This document shows positions 52,643-63,024 of a stretch of 64,000 bases of DNA, piece after piece (position 1 is the stretch's first letter; each line of letters starts with the position of its first letter). The notes under the pieces were generated by a model, which was not told the DNA's origin, did not search any database, and worked only from the letters and a program-made list of their open reading frames with translations. The DNA lies in contig JBCCDY010000002.1 of the NCBI GenBank assembly GCA_039030555.1, positions 186,001 through 250,000 of the forward strand. Direction: 5' to 3'. A program made the position numbers and the translations under genes. Source of the stretch: JBCCDY01 sp039030555. GTDB lineage: Bacteria > Bacteroidota > Bacteroidia > Cytophagales > Cyclobacteriaceae.

Positions 52643-54547
52643 ATGTCCATAAGCAGACACACTATTGATCAGGTAAAAGAACGAATGGATATCGAAGATG
52701 TCGTATCTGACTTTGTGCCGCTAAAGAAAAAAGGACAGAACTTATGGGCTTGTTGTCCTTTTCATGATGAAAAAACACCTTCTTTTTCAGTAGCCCCACA
52801 TAAAGGCATCTATAAATGCTTTGGATGTGGTAAAGCTGGAGATTCGCTCACATTTGTGATGGATCATGAAGGCATGGATTACCCGGAGGCAGTTCGATAC
52901 CTTGCAAAAAAGTTTGGGGTTGAAATAATAGAAGAACAGGTTTCTGATGAGCAACAGGAACTCCAAAATGAGCGTGAGAGTCTTTACATATTATTGAACT
53001 TCGTCAAAGACTTTTATCATTCAAACCTCAAAAATTCGGATGAAGGAAGAGCAATCGGTTATTCTTATTTTAAAGAACGAGGATATGATGATAATGCTAT
53101 TGATTCTTTCGATCTCGGTTATAGTCTGGATCAGTGGGATGCTCTTCTGAAGGAAGCTTTAGCGAAAGGCTATTCAAAAGAGCTACTGGAAAAAGCAGGA
53201 CTTATCATCAAAAAGGAAGAAAAAGAATATGACCGGTTTAGAGGCAGGGTTATTTTTCCTATCCATAACCTGAGTGGGAAGGTTATTGCTTTTGGAGGTA
53301 GGATCATCAAGAAGTCGGAACGACAGCCAAAATACATCAACTCCCCGGAAACGGAGCTTTACCACAAAAGCAAAGTCCTTTATGGTATCTACCAGGCGAA
53401 GAAAAGTATAAGACAGGAAGAAAATGTCTACTTAACGGAGGGCTATACAGATGTGATCTCCTTGCACCAGGTGGGGATAGGGAACGTAGTGGCTTCCTCT
53501 GGAACCTCTTTAACAGAAGAACAGATCAAGTTAATTAAACGCTTTACGCCTAACATTACGGTATTGTTTGATGGAGATGAAGCTGGAATTAAAGCCTCGC
53601 TTCGTGGGATAGACATGATCCTTCAACAGGATATGAACGTAAGGGCTTTGGTGTTTCCATCAGGCGAAGACCCCGATAGCTATTCAAAAAAGCTCGATAA
53701 AGAGGATTTTAAATCCTTTTTAAATGGAGCCCAGGATTTTATTTCTTTCAAGTCGCAACTTTATGTAGAAACCTCTAAAGACCCCATAGCAAGAGCGGAG
53801 GCGATCAAAGAAATCGTTAGAAGTATTTCAATAATCCCGGACCCACTCAAAAGATCCATTTATATCAAAGAAAGTTCGGAGATCTTGGATCTGGATGAAT
53901 CAGTCCTGATCGCAGAACAAAACAAGCTTTTATTTGAGAACAAAGCGAAGAAGCAACAAGCCCTTGATAAGCCTATTCCTGAACCAGTAGAGGAAGTTTC
54001 TGAGGAATCCAGGCTAGAAAGCAGAATACTAAATTCTATTCAGTTACAGGAAAGGGAAAGCATAAGATTACTCATCAGTTATGGAACCAATCAGATTGAA
54101 GAAGAATATCACCTTTATAACTATTTATTAGAAGAACTGGAAGAAGTTGAATTTACAACGCCCATTTACAAAGAAATTTTAGAGTTATTCAAAGAGAAGC
54201 TAGCGGAAAAGCAGGTTATCGATGCTCAATACCTTATTCAAAACGGTACGGAAAAAATAAAGAGTGAAGTCATCGATTTGGTTACCGAGCGATATGAGGT
54301 TAGCAAAAAATGGGAAGAAGAATTTCAGATCTTTATACCAAAAGAAGAAGATATTCTTCAGAATGTGGTTTACAATAATCTGATGAGGTTAAAGTTAAAG
54401 GTGATTCAAAAACTGATAAGAGAGAACCTGGAGGAGCTTAAGCTTGCAGACGATATGGAGGCAGTGAAAAAATATCAGGATATTCATAAAAAATTAAAAA
54501 AGACAGAAATGACAATTGCCAGTCATTTAGGTAATGTCACCTCTTAA
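52643..54547 (+). CDS. dnaG: DNA primase
   Basis: 634 residues from the ATG at 52643, which places the family N-terminus (SISRHTIDQVKERMDIEDVV) correctly; upstream in-frame codons are not conserved. The CHC2 zinc finger reads CCPFHDEKTPSFSV..CFGCG. The TOPRIM catalytic core has VYLTEGYTDVISLHQ, ASSGTSL and LFDGDEAG. A C-terminal helicase-binding helical domain follows. It makes RNA primers at replication forks. It stands as the first gene of a plus-strand run. Confidence 0.97.
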   Translation: MSISRHTIDQVKERMDIEDVVSDFVPLKKKGQNLWACCPFHDEKTPSFSVAPHKGIYKCFGCGKAGDSLTFVMDHEGMDYPEAVRYLAKKFGVEIIEEQVSDEQQELQNERESLYILLNFVKDFYHSNLKNSDEGRAIGYSYFKERGYDDNAIDSFDLGYSLDQWDALLKEALAKGYSKELLEKAGLIIKKEEKEYDRFRGRVIFPIHNLSGKVIAFGGRIIKKSERQPKYINSPETELYHKSKVLYGIYQAKKSIRQEENVYLTEGYTDVISLHQVGIGNVVASSGTSLTEEQIKLIKRFTPNITVLFDGDEAGIKASLRGIDMILQQDMNVRALVFPSGEDPDSYSKKLDKEDFKSFLNGAQDFISFKSQLYVETSKDPIARAEAIKEIVRSISIIPDPLKRSIYIKESSEILDLDESVLIAEQNKLLFENKAKKQQALDKPIPEPVEEVSEESRLESRILNSIQLQERESIRLLISYGTNQIEEEYHLYNYLLEELEEVEFTTPIYKEILELFKEKLAEKQVIDAQYLIQNGTEKIKSEVIDLVTERYEVSKKWEEEFQIFIPKEEDILQNVVYNNLMRLKLKVIQKLIRENLEELKLADDMEAVKKYQDIHKKLKKTEMTIASHLGNVTS

Positions 54548-54612
54548 AAGCGTCGAAAAGTAAACTTTTTATTCATTTAGATAGTAGTAATTTTATATCA
54601 TAAAATTTGAAC

Positions 54613-55830
54613 ATGGAAGATCGCGTACGCCTCGATACCATTGAAGAGGCCATAGAAGATATTAAAAAGGGTAAAGTTATTATTGTAGTAGATGATGAGG
54701 ATCGAGAAAATGAAGGGGACTTTATTTGCGCTGCCGAAGCTATAGAGCCTGAAATCGTCAATTTTATGAGCAAAGAGGGGAGGGGATTAATTTGTGCACC
54801 TCTCGTAGAAGATCGTTGCGAAGAATTAGGCCTTGGCTTAATGGTTGGCAAAAACACGGCTCTTCATGAAACCCCGTTTACGGTTTCTATAGATTTGATC
54901 GGGCATGGATGTACCACAGGCATCTCTGCTTCAGATAGGGCTAAAACCATTAGAGCATTGGTTGATCCGGATACAAAGCCGGAAGATTTAGGTAAACCGG
55001 GTCATATATTTCCATTGAAAGCTAAGTCAGGAGGGGTTTTGAGAAGAACAGGTCATACGGAGGCTGCTATTGATTTTGCGCGTTTAGCGGGATTTAAACC
55101 TGCTGGCGTTTTGGTGGAGATCATGAATGATGATGGTACCATGGCAAGACTGGCTGACCTAAGAAAAGTCGCTGATAAATTCGATCTGAAACTAGTCAGT
55201 ATCGAAGATCTTGTGGCCTACAGACTAAAGCACGACTCGCTTATCGAAGAAGAAGTGGCTGTAGAAATGCCCACTGCTTTTGGCGATTTTAAACTGAAGG
55301 CATTTAGGCAAACCAATACCGGAGATATTCATTTGGCTCTTTATAAAGGTATCTGGAACCAGGATGAGCCAATTATGGTCAGGGTTCATTCCTCTTGTGT
55401 AACTGGTGATATTTTTGGATCATGCAGATGCGATTGCGGAAGCCAGTTACATCAAGCTATGGAAATGGTAGAAAAGGAGGGAAAAGGTGTCGTATTGTAT
55501 ATGAACCAGGAAGGAAGAGGAATAGGTTTATTAAACAAGCTTAAGGCTTATAAGCTACAGGAGGATGGTTTAGATACTGTGGAGGCAAATGTAAAATTAG
55601 GTTTTAAAATGGATCAAAGAGATTATGGTGTTGGAGCCCAGATTTTAAGAGCCCTGGACATTTCCAAAATCAAATTGATTTCTAATAACCCTAAAAAACG
55701 AGCTGGTCTGATCGGGTACGGATTGGAAATTGTAGACACAGTTCCAATTGAGATATCACCAAACAAATTCAATGAGCGCTATCTAAAAACCAAAAGGGAT
55801 AAGATGGGGCATACGATCATGAAAGAGTAA
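54613..55830 (+). CDS. ribBA: Bifunctional DHBP synthase / GTP cyclohydrolase II
   Basis: 405 residues from the ATG at 54613. The RibB half (to about 200) has VVDDEDRENEGDF and GHTEAAIDFARLAG. The RibA half has the zinc site CVTGDIFGSCRCDCGSQ, NQEGRGIGL and the catalytic RDYGVGAQIL region. It supplies both starting branches of riboflavin synthesis, from ribulose-5-phosphate and GTP. The fused form is the common one in Bacteroidota. No FMN riboswitch was recognised upstream in the 65-base gap. Confidence 0.97.
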   Translation: MEDRVRLDTIEEAIEDIKKGKVIIVVDDEDRENEGDFICAAEAIEPEIVNFMSKEGRGLICAPLVEDRCEELGLGLMVGKNTALHETPFTVSIDLIGHGCTTGISASDRAKTIRALVDPDTKPEDLGKPGHIFPLKAKSGGVLRRTGHTEAAIDFARLAGFKPAGVLVEIMNDDGTMARLADLRKVADKFDLKLVSIEDLVAYRLKHDSLIEEEVAVEMPTAFGDFKLKAFRQTNTGDIHLALYKGIWNQDEPIMVRVHSSCVTGDIFGSCRCDCGSQLHQAMEMVEKEGKGVVLYMNQEGRGIGLLNKLKAYKLQEDGLDTVEANVKLGFKMDQRDYGVGAQILRALDISKIKLISNNPKKRAGLIGYGLEIVDTVPIEISPNKFNERYLKTKRDKMGHTIMKE

Positions 55831-55839
55831 TAGCAATAC

Positions 55840-56460
55840 ATGCGGGCAATAACATTTTTTATTTTTTTGAGTCTAATATTTTCTGGCTCATTAGTTTTAG
55901 CACAAGAGTTTCCTTCGCAAGCATGGCATAAGGGTAAATTGGTTACCAATGAGGGCGATACCGTCAAAGGGTTAATAAAGTATGATCAGGAGACGGATAT
56001 CGTTCAGATTCAACAAGGAACGAAGACCAAAACCTTTACGGCCAGAAAATTTTCATACTTCGAAATATTAGACCAATTATCAGGATATTATAGGTACTTC
56101 TATACTATCCCTTTTCAGTCAGGACCTGGTTATCGCGTTCCACAACTTTTTGAGCTTCTTCAGGAAGGTAACTTGACTTTGCTGAGCAGAGAATACATTG
56201 TTACGGAGAATCTTCCTCAATACAATTCATATTATCAAAGTTCTTTTAGCAGACAACGCTTGAATTATACGTTTTATATTCTGGAAGAAAGTAAGGACTT
56301 ATACCGGTATAATGGCAAGCGAAATGACTTGCTTGAGATTATGGACGACTATGAGTCAGAGATAAAAAAATATATTCGTAAGAATAGGTTGAGAACTGAT
56401 GAAAAGAGGGATATCGTTCGTATTGTTGCATACTATAATGCATTAGAACAAGACTCCTAG
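55840..56460 (+). CDS. Conserved secreted hypothetical protein
   Basis: 206 residues with a signal peptide ending GSLVLAQ. The body begins with a small beta unit of the kind WHKGKLVTNEGDTVKGLIKYD, which Bacteroidota use in many uncharacterised exported proteins. It ends with a charged helical tail. No enzymatic motif. It lies nine bases after ribBA and five before surE, so it is cotranscribed with them. Confidence 0.88.
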   Translation: MRAITFFIFLSLIFSGSLVLAQEFPSQAWHKGKLVTNEGDTVKGLIKYDQETDIVQIQQGTKTKTFTARKFSYFEILDQLSGYYRYFYTIPFQSGPGYRVPQLFELLQEGNLTLLSREYIVTENLPQYNSYYQSSFSRQRLNYTFYILEESKDLYRYNGKRNDLLEIMDDYESEIKKYIRKNRLRTDEKRDIVRIVAYYNALEQDS

Positions 56461-56465
56461 ATAAT

Positions 56466-57230
56466 ATGTCCAAGCCTTTAATACTCGTTTCGAATGATGA
56501 TGGAATCACTTCGAAGGGAATTCGACTTTTAGTAGAGACCATGAAAGAGTTGGGAGAGGTAGTTGTTGTAGCTCCCGATGGCCCACAGTCTGGTATGGGG
56601 CATGCAATTACTATTGAAAATCCTCTAAGATTATACCCAACGGATATTTTTTCAGGAGTATCGGCTTATGAGTGTTCCGGTACACCTGCTGATTGCGTTA
56701 AATTAGCCAAGCATCGTGTTCTCAAAGATAGAACAGCAGATCTAGTGGTGAGTGGGGTAAATCATGGAAGCAATACTTCGGTAAGTGTATTATACTCAGG
56801 AACTATGTCAGCGGCTATAGAAGGTGCTATGGAAGAACTTCCTGCAATTGGATTTTCCTATTGTGACTATTCTCATGAAGCCAATGTGGATCATATTAAA
56901 GAATATGTTCATCAAATTGCATCTAACGTTTTAGAAAAAGGCCTTCCAAAGGGAATAGCTCTAAATGTCAATATTCCAGCAAAGGAAAAAGGAGAGATAA
57001 AGGGGATAAAAGTCTGCAGGCAAGCACGCGCCAAGTGGCAGGAAGAATACGAAGAGCGATTCGACCCTTATCGACGAAAATACTACTGGATGGCAGGTAG
57101 CTTTGTGAATTTCGACAGAGGAGAGGATAATGATGAGTGGGCGATCAATAACGGTTATATTTCAGTAGTGCCCTGTAAATTTGATCTTACTGCTGGTGAT
57201 ATTCTTAATGATTTAGAGTCTAGGTTTTAA
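56466..57230 (+). CDS. surE: 5'-nucleotidase SurE
   Basis: 254 residues with the metal-binding N-terminus ILVSNDDGITSKGI, VVAPDGPQSGMGHAIT, the YECSGTPADCVKLA block, DLVVSGVNHGSN and LYSGTMSAAIEGAM. These are the full SurE signature. It dephosphorylates nucleoside monophosphates in the cytoplasm and supports survival in stationary phase. Its stop is two bases from the convergent gene's stop. Confidence 0.97.
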   Translation: MSKPLILVSNDDGITSKGIRLLVETMKELGEVVVVAPDGPQSGMGHAITIENPLRLYPTDIFSGVSAYECSGTPADCVKLAKHRVLKDRTADLVVSGVNHGSNTSVSVLYSGTMSAAIEGAMEELPAIGFSYCDYSHEANVDHIKEYVHQIASNVLEKGLPKGIALNVNIPAKEKGEIKGIKVCRQARAKWQEEYEERFDPYRRKYYWMAGSFVNFDRGEDNDEWAINNGYISVVPCKFDLTAGDILNDLESRF

Positions 57231-57232
57231 TT

Positions 57233-57907
57233 TTAAGACCGGGGCTTAAACCTATATTTCAAATGAAAATTCATAGCTGGTACAGTATCATCAAAAGTTC
57301 TACCATAACCTGGGATGGTATAAACTTCAATAGGCTCAAAATTATCGGTCGACCCTAAAACCCTTAACCTAAATTTAAATCCTAAGAATAGGTTTCTGTA
57401 AATTTCTTGTTCGGAACCAATTATAAACTCGATCCAATTAGCCTCTAAGCCCGATCTGGAAAATGAGCCATTAAAGTCATCTTCAAGCTGCCCTGTAATC
57501 TCAAAAGTTCCATTATCGTCAAATGAGCTTTCAGCGAACCTTCCACCAAGGAAGATCCTGTTTTTTGGATCTATGTTGAAGTAAACATCCATGCCAACCC
57601 GATAATAAGTCCCTTCGGATTGATAAGTCCCGTTAGGAATGGCTTGTCTGGGTTCCAGGTTACCATAACCATATTCGTAGGTTAATCCTAATCGGTTAAA
57701 CAGAAAAATACCCGCTGATGCTTCATATTTATCCTCAAAATCAGTTGCTAGAAAAGCCAGTTTGGAGACATCAATGCTAATATCGATACCTGAAAAGAAA
57801 ACATCAGATTCAGGAGCTTCAATCGTAGGTTCTCCTCCCTCTATGTCTTGTGCACAAGCTATACTTGTTATTAGAAAACTTATGGCTAGTGCTTTAAAAA
57901 AAGACAT
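57233..57907 (-). CDS. Outer-membrane beta-barrel-like protein (DUF6048-like)
   Basis: 224 residues with a signal ending SIACAQ and then alternating amphipathic strands (GIDISIDVSKLAFLATDF, RLGLTYEYGYG, YYRVGMDVYFNI, WIEFIIGSEQEIY, FLGFKFRLRVL). It ends in a basic YRFKPRS. The pattern fits a small outer-membrane barrel. It overlaps the upstream lipoprotein gene by 14 bases, a pairing I recall for the DUF6048/DUF6452 families; the names should be taken as tentative. Confidence 0.85.
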   Translation of the reverse strand: MSFFKALAISFLITSIACAQDIEGGEPTIEAPESDVFFSGIDISIDVSKLAFLATDFEDKYEASAGIFLFNRLGLTYEYGYGNLEPRQAIPNGTYQSEGTYYRVGMDVYFNIDPKNRIFLGGRFAESSFDDNGTFEITGQLEDDFNGSFSRSGLEANWIEFIIGSEQEIYRNLFLGFKFRLRVLGSTDNFEPIEVYTIPGYGRTFDDTVPAMNFHLKYRFKPRS

Positions 57908-58376
57908 TTACAGAAGTTTCATTTTGAAAACAAAGAGGAGTGAAGCAGTTCACAACTATAGAATCGTAAGAGCTGAGGTTTTCTATGACGGATATACTAT
58001 CAATTTGTAAAACTACATCTCGTAATTGGGTTTGAACAGTATTTCTCCGATAACTTACCGTGATGGTATCGTTTAGAGCCGTATTCCTCAGCGTGTCCTC
58101 TTCTAAAAAATAACGTATTTCGAAAGTAGTCGTATCTGCATTCAAGTCGACTGGAAATTGAAACACGGAAGAAGGCTCGTCATCAATAAGATCAAATGAA
58201 CTTACAGGCTGACCGTTAAGTTGATTAACAACAATATTTTGTGTTGCTGTGGTGTCAATTTGTAAAAAACGAACACTTACCGAAGGGTTGGAGGTGACGG
58301 GTCCACAGTCATCGCAGGTGATGCATCCCAGAATGAAAAGAAAACTTGATAAGTAAAAAAGAGTGCAGAGCTTCAC
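57894..58376 (-). CDS. Cysteine-rich lipoprotein (DUF6452-like)
   Basis: 160 residues with lipobox FILGC followed by ITCDDC. The rest forms a beta sandwich-like domain (PSVSVRFLQIDTT, FQFPVDLNADTTTFEIRYFL, NDTITVSYRR) ending near a second cysteine pair (NCFTPLC). Probably an outer-membrane lipoprotein working with the barrel protein it overlaps. Function unknown. It follows the priA gene on the same strand after 36 bases. Confidence 0.85.
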   Translation of the reverse strand: MKLCTLFYLSSFLFILGCITCDDCGPVTSNPSVSVRFLQIDTTATQNIVVNQLNGQPVSSFDLIDDEPSSVFQFPVDLNADTTTFEIRYFLEEDTLRNTALNDTITVSYRRNTVQTQLRDVVLQIDSISVIENLSSYDSIVVNCFTPLCFQNETSVNVFF

Positions 58377-58412
58377 AGCATTAAAAAATATAAGCTACAA
58401 ATATACTTCCTA

Positions 58413-60908
58413 TTATCGAGGATCAACATCAATTACAATTTGACTGCCTTTAATTTCTGATATGGAATGAGATTTAGTTACGATTTCCAATATCTTCTCT
58501 TTGGCTGACTTAATATCAATACCTTTTTTCTCTAAACGGATTAGAATCGTGTATAAGTATTGGTTTCTTATTTTTGATATCATCGGTTCAGCTGGCCCGC
58601 TTACCCTTTCGCCTATTACAGAAAAAAGTTCCTTAACCAGTTTTTCAGATGCTTTCAGGCATTTAAGCTTGTCGCGATTTCTTACTTTTATTTCAATGAG
58701 CCTGCTTAAAGGCGGATAACTGAATTTTTCTCTTTCAAGAATCTCTCCTTTGTAAAATGAACGCTCCTCATGCGTTTCAATCATTCTTAACAACCAATGA
58801 TTGGGTTGAGTAGTCTGAATAATTACTTTTCCGGGAAGTTGATCTCTGCCCGAACGCCCACTTACCTGTTTTACTAGTTGATAGGTATTTTCCAGGGCTC
58901 TAAAATCAGGATAATACATCATGCGATCAGCATCCATAATGCCTACCAATGTCACTCTATTAAAGTCCAGGCCTTTACTAACCATTTGAGTTCCAATGAG
59001 AATATCAATTTCGTGTCGATCAAATGCCGTTAGTATTTTTTGATAATTATACTTACCTCTTGTCGTATCCTGATCCATTCTCTGAACTCTGGCTTCGGGA
59101 ATGAGGGAAGCAATATCTTCTTCCAGTTTTTCTGTTCCAAAACCGGTTAAACTGAGTTTTGTAGATCCACAGGTAGGGCATTCTTGAGGTACTTTGGTTT
59201 TGTAACCACAATAATGACATTGCATCTGTTCCCTGAACTTATGATAAGTCAGACTCACAGAGCAGTTATCGCACATGAGGACCTCTCCGCAGTCCTCACA
59301 TCCAAGCGTAGGGGAGTAACCCCTTCTATTTTGAAAAAGTATGGCCTGTTGCTCTTTCTGGATGACCTCGGTCAAGGTATCGATCATTTCATCAGAGAAA
59401 TCTCCATGCATGAGTTGCGACTTCTTCTTTTTGAGAAGATCAATAATCTGAATTTCAGGTTTGGAAGCGTTGCCATACCTTTTATCAAGAAAACAATATC
59501 CATACTTTCCTTCTTCAGCATTGTAATAAGATTCAATCGAAGGGGTCGCCGAACCAAGTAGTACTTTCGCTCCGTGTTGTTTCGCCAAAACGATGGCGCT
59601 ATCTCGTGCTTGGTACCTCGGTGAAGGGTCGTATTGTTTGTAAGAAGCATCGTGCTCTTCATCAATAATGATGAGCCCCAGATTATCGAAGGGTAGAAAA
59701 ACAGATGAACGTACGCCTACGACAAAGTTTAACTTATGATTTAATACTCCTTTCCAGACTTCAACTCTTTCATTATCTGAAAAGCGTGAATGATAAATAC
59801 CCATCGAATTACCAAAGTATTCGCCTAACCGAATTACGATTTGGGTAGTGAGGGCAATTTCAGGAAGTAAAAACAACACCTGAGTTTCATTTTCCAGCGC
59901 TTCCTTTATCAACTCAATATAAATAGCTGTTTTACCACTTCCGGTGATACCGTGTAGCAAGAAAATATCCTTGGATTCAAAGTATTGGGCTATAGCCGAT
60001 TTTACCTCCGATTGCTCGTTAGACAGTTTCAAGCTTTTTTTCAGCTCATTGAGCTCTGAAAACTGGAATCTTGGTATGGTCTGATCTTTTTCTGTTAGAA
60101 TTCCCTTCGAGATCAATGTACTTAAAGAGGAAGCCGAGATCCTTTCAGAGTCAGTAATATCTTTTTTTGTGATGGAACTTTTGTAATCATTTTGAGCAAG
60201 CTGAAGAAATTTCAGAACTACGTCGGTCTGCTTAGGACTTTTCTCAAGCTGATCAAAAAGTTGATTCAGTTTGCTTTCAGACCTGAACTTTTCATGCAGA
60301 CCTATTTTTTTTTCTTTCTTCGGTTGATATTTATCCTTGGTTTCCTGAAAGAGGATAATGGCTTCTTTTTCAACCAGGAACTTGAGGAGTTTATGAATGC
60401 TTTTTAGTCCTGTAAATTTTGAAACCTCTTTAAATGAGAGACTTGCTTTTTCGTGAAGCAAGTCGACAATCAAGTTTTCGTTATCGGAATACTCAATATT
60501 GGGGTTGTAATTCGGATTTAACTGAATGTAGGACTCGCTCGTAATTTTCAGACCCGACGGTAAGGCCGCGTTTACTACATCTCCAATCGGAGACAGATAG
60601 TAAGAGCTTAACCAGCGAAAAAAAGTAATTTGTTTCTGGTTTACGGAAGGGTATTCATCGAGCAGGTCGATGATTGGCTTGGAGGAAAAACCTTTATTTT
60701 CATTATGATTAAGCTTTTCTACGAGTCCAGTAAGGATTTTTTTTTGTCCTAGCTGAATCAGTACACGGCATCCTGGTTGTACGTATTCTTGCATTTCAAC
60801 AGGTATACTGTATGTAAATGTCTTTGGTACAGGTACCGGAACAATTACGTCAGCGTAGATCTTTGAAGATTCTGAAGAGGCGCTATGGTTTAGTTCTAAT
60901 TGGCTCAA
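58413..60908 (-). CDS. priA: Primosomal replication helicase PriA
   Basis: 831 residues, the usual Bacteroidota length. The 3'-DNA-binding domain is N-terminal (ADVIVPVPVPKTFTYSIP). The helicase core has LLHGITGSGKTAIYIELI, the DEEHD box and RYQARDSAI. The zinc-binding insert carries eight cysteines (CEDCGEVLMCDNCS and CHYCGYKTKVPQECPTC). Motifs GTQMVSKGLDF and QVSGRSGR follow. It restarts stalled replication forks. The start overlaps the stop of the DUF255 gene by four bases. Confidence 0.97.
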   Translation of the reverse strand: MSQLELNHSASSESSKIYADVIVPVPVPKTFTYSIPVEMQEYVQPGCRVLIQLGQKKILTGLVEKLNHNENKGFSSKPIIDLLDEYPSVNQKQITFFRWLSSYYLSPIGDVVNAALPSGLKITSESYIQLNPNYNPNIEYSDNENLIVDLLHEKASLSFKEVSKFTGLKSIHKLLKFLVEKEAIILFQETKDKYQPKKEKKIGLHEKFRSESKLNQLFDQLEKSPKQTDVVLKFLQLAQNDYKSSITKKDITDSERISASSLSTLISKGILTEKDQTIPRFQFSELNELKKSLKLSNEQSEVKSAIAQYFESKDIFLLHGITGSGKTAIYIELIKEALENETQVLFLLPEIALTTQIVIRLGEYFGNSMGIYHSRFSDNERVEVWKGVLNHKLNFVVGVRSSVFLPFDNLGLIIIDEEHDASYKQYDPSPRYQARDSAIVLAKQHGAKVLLGSATPSIESYYNAEEGKYGYCFLDKRYGNASKPEIQIIDLLKKKKSQLMHGDFSDEMIDTLTEVIQKEQQAILFQNRRGYSPTLGCEDCGEVLMCDNCSVSLTYHKFREQMQCHYCGYKTKVPQECPTCGSTKLSLTGFGTEKLEEDIASLIPEARVQRMDQDTTRGKYNYQKILTAFDRHEIDILIGTQMVSKGLDFNRVTLVGIMDADRMMYYPDFRALENTYQLVKQVSGRSGRDQLPGKVIIQTTQPNHWLLRMIETHEERSFYKGEILEREKFSYPPLSRLIEIKVRNRDKLKCLKASEKLVKELFSVIGERVSGPAEPMISKIRNQYLYTILIRLEKKGIDIKSAKEKILEIVTKSHSISEIKGSQIVIDVDPR

Positions 60909-62941
60909 CCAGCTTGTTGGATTAATTTTAGAGCATCACTTGAATTTTTAACCGGAAGCTGACAGCTTTTATTGAAGCAGACATAGGCAAATGTTTCATT
61001 GCCCACCTGGGTTCTTCCTTCAAAATGAGGTAAGTCACTTTTCTGCATAGTTCCCATTGTCACTGTGTTTAAAAGTAAATTACTTTGAATTTCTCCTCTG
61101 AGTTGATCTGCATTTTCGCCCACAAGTACTAGTTCACAAGTCGGTTTTAGATGTTTTAAGTATTGCAAGGCCCAGTTCGATGTATAAGCTAGTTCTCTAC
61201 TGATAAATTTACCGATTTTGGAAACCATTTCTTTTGACATTTCTTTCCAGTCTTCACGATCAAAAACGACGCCTAGAAATAAAAGATTTCCTGCCATTAT
61301 AGAATTAGAAGCCGGGATTACGTTGTCGAAAATCTCTTTTTTACGGGCAATTAACGATTCACCATCAGATGAGGTGTAATAAAATAGACGGTCATCATGG
61401 TCAAAAAATTCGATGATACATGTTTCCATAAGACCTTTGGAAAGTATAATCCAATGCTCATCAAAAGTCACTTCATAGAGGGCATTAAGGCCATCTATTA
61501 CGGCTGCGTAGTCTTCAAGAAAACCCGAGATTGTTGCTTTACCGTCTTTGTAAGATCTTAAAAGATGATTGTTTTCGATCATTTCCCTTTCCAGGAATTG
61601 AGCATTTTTCTCAGCTAATTCCAGAATACTTGGTTCGTTAAAAGTTTTATATGCTGTACAAAGACCTCTTAGTAAAAGTCCATTCCATCCGGAAATGATC
61701 TTATCGTCCAGTCCGGGCCTAATCCTCTTCGATCTTTCTTTGAGCAGGCTTTGGTTGATTCTTACTAAATCTGACTCCAGATTGTTCAGGTCTATGGCTT
61801 TCTCTTGAGCAAACTCTTTATTGGACTGATCCCTCTTAAGAATATTTCGACCATCTTCCCAATTACCATCTTCGGTTACTGCATAGAAATCCAGTATCCA
61901 TTGGTCTTCCTCTTTCAATACTTTATTAAGCTCTTCGTACGTCCAGGTATAGAATTTCCCCTCAACGCCTTCACTATCTGCATCAAGTGCGGTATAAAAG
62001 CCGCCTGATTCATTTAACATTTCTCTTTCAAGGAAAGAAATGGTATCCAGAACAACCGCTCTGTAGAGATCATTTCTAGTAACGGAATAGGCCTTGGCAT
62101 ATAAATTAACTAGTTGAGCGTTGTCATAAAGCATTTTTTCGAAATGTGGAGCAAACCATTCTCCATCTACCGAATAGCGGGAAAAACCACCTCCGGCCTG
62201 ATCATATATTCCACCTAAAGCCATTTTTTCAAGGGTTAGGTTCAAGTGCTGAAGAGCTTTGTCATCTTCAAAATACCGGGAAAATTCCAGAGCTAATTCC
62301 CAATTGGAAGGCATTGGAAATTTAGGTGCTTTATCCAGGCCTCCGAATTTAGCATCAAAATTTCTTGAAAAAGCTTCAAACGAAGTCTTCAACACCTTTT
62401 CACTGAAATCGTGATTTCCTTCTAACTTATATCTATCGGACTCTTTTATGGAAATGGATTTCTGGAATTGATTGGCAGAATCTTCCAGATCATCACGTTT
62501 TTCTTTAAATGCTTTAGAGACCTGATTCAAAAGGTTTGCCCATCCTCTTGGAGGAAAGTAAGTTCCTCCATAAAAAGGCTTTTGATCTGGAGTTAAAATT
62601 ACGTTTAAAGGCCAGCCTCCGTTGATCCCCATAGCCTGTACAGCCTCCATATAGATTTGATCAATATCTGGTCTTTCTTCCCGATCAAGCTTGATGCATA
62701 TATATTGATCGTTCATGATTTTGGCAATACTTTCATTTTCAAAGCTTTCTCTTTCCATTACATGGCACCAGTGGCACGAAGAGTAGCCTATACTTAATAT
62801 GATAGGTTTATCCTCTGTCTTTGCTTTTTCTAGCGCTTCTTTTCCCCATGGATACCATTCTACGGGGTTATAGGCATGTTGTAGCAGGTAAGGGCTGGTT
62901 TCGTGAATAAGTCGATTTGGTGTTTTTTCCTGAGTTGACAT
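60905..62941 (-). CDS. DUF255 / thioredoxin-fold plus (alpha/alpha)-barrel protein (YyaL/SSP411-like)
   Basis: 678 residues. The N-terminal thioredoxin-like domain (PNRLIHETSPYLLQHAYNPV, then SSC56-HWC59-HVMERESF) is the DUF255 signature. A helical barrel of the N-acylglucosamine-epimerase type follows (PKFPMPSNWELALEF, GGFSRYSVDGEWFAPHFEKM, ISGWNGLLLRGLC, NSIMAGNLLFLG). Biological function is not settled; redox or sugar-related roles are proposed for the family. Cotranscribed with priA. Confidence 0.95.
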   Translation of the reverse strand: MSTQEKTPNRLIHETSPYLLQHAYNPVEWYPWGKEALEKAKTEDKPIILSIGYSSCHWCHVMERESFENESIAKIMNDQYICIKLDREERPDIDQIYMEAVQAMGINGGWPLNVILTPDQKPFYGGTYFPPRGWANLLNQVSKAFKEKRDDLEDSANQFQKSISIKESDRYKLEGNHDFSEKVLKTSFEAFSRNFDAKFGGLDKAPKFPMPSNWELALEFSRYFEDDKALQHLNLTLEKMALGGIYDQAGGGFSRYSVDGEWFAPHFEKMLYDNAQLVNLYAKAYSVTRNDLYRAVVLDTISFLEREMLNESGGFYTALDADSEGVEGKFYTWTYEELNKVLKEEDQWILDFYAVTEDGNWEDGRNILKRDQSNKEFAQEKAIDLNNLESDLVRINQSLLKERSKRIRPGLDDKIISGWNGLLLRGLCTAYKTFNEPSILELAEKNAQFLEREMIENNHLLRSYKDGKATISGFLEDYAAVIDGLNALYEVTFDEHWIILSKGLMETCIIEFFDHDDRLFYYTSSDGESLIARKKEIFDNVIPASNSIMAGNLLFLGVVFDREDWKEMSKEMVSKIGKFISRELAYTSNWALQYLKHLKPTCELVLVGENADQLRGEIQSNLLLNTVTMGTMQKSDLPHFEGRTQVGNETFAYVCFNKSCQLPVKNSSDALKLIQQAG

Positions 62942-63024
62942 TAATCAATATATAATATGATTGGAGTGTGGTTGCTCTTTAAATTTTATGCCATAAATTG
63001 CGTCATTTTTAGAACGAATCACAA

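Noticed and set aside
54548..54612. FMN riboswitch before ribBA
   Set aside because: The gap of 65 bases is too short and lacks the conserved RFN element.
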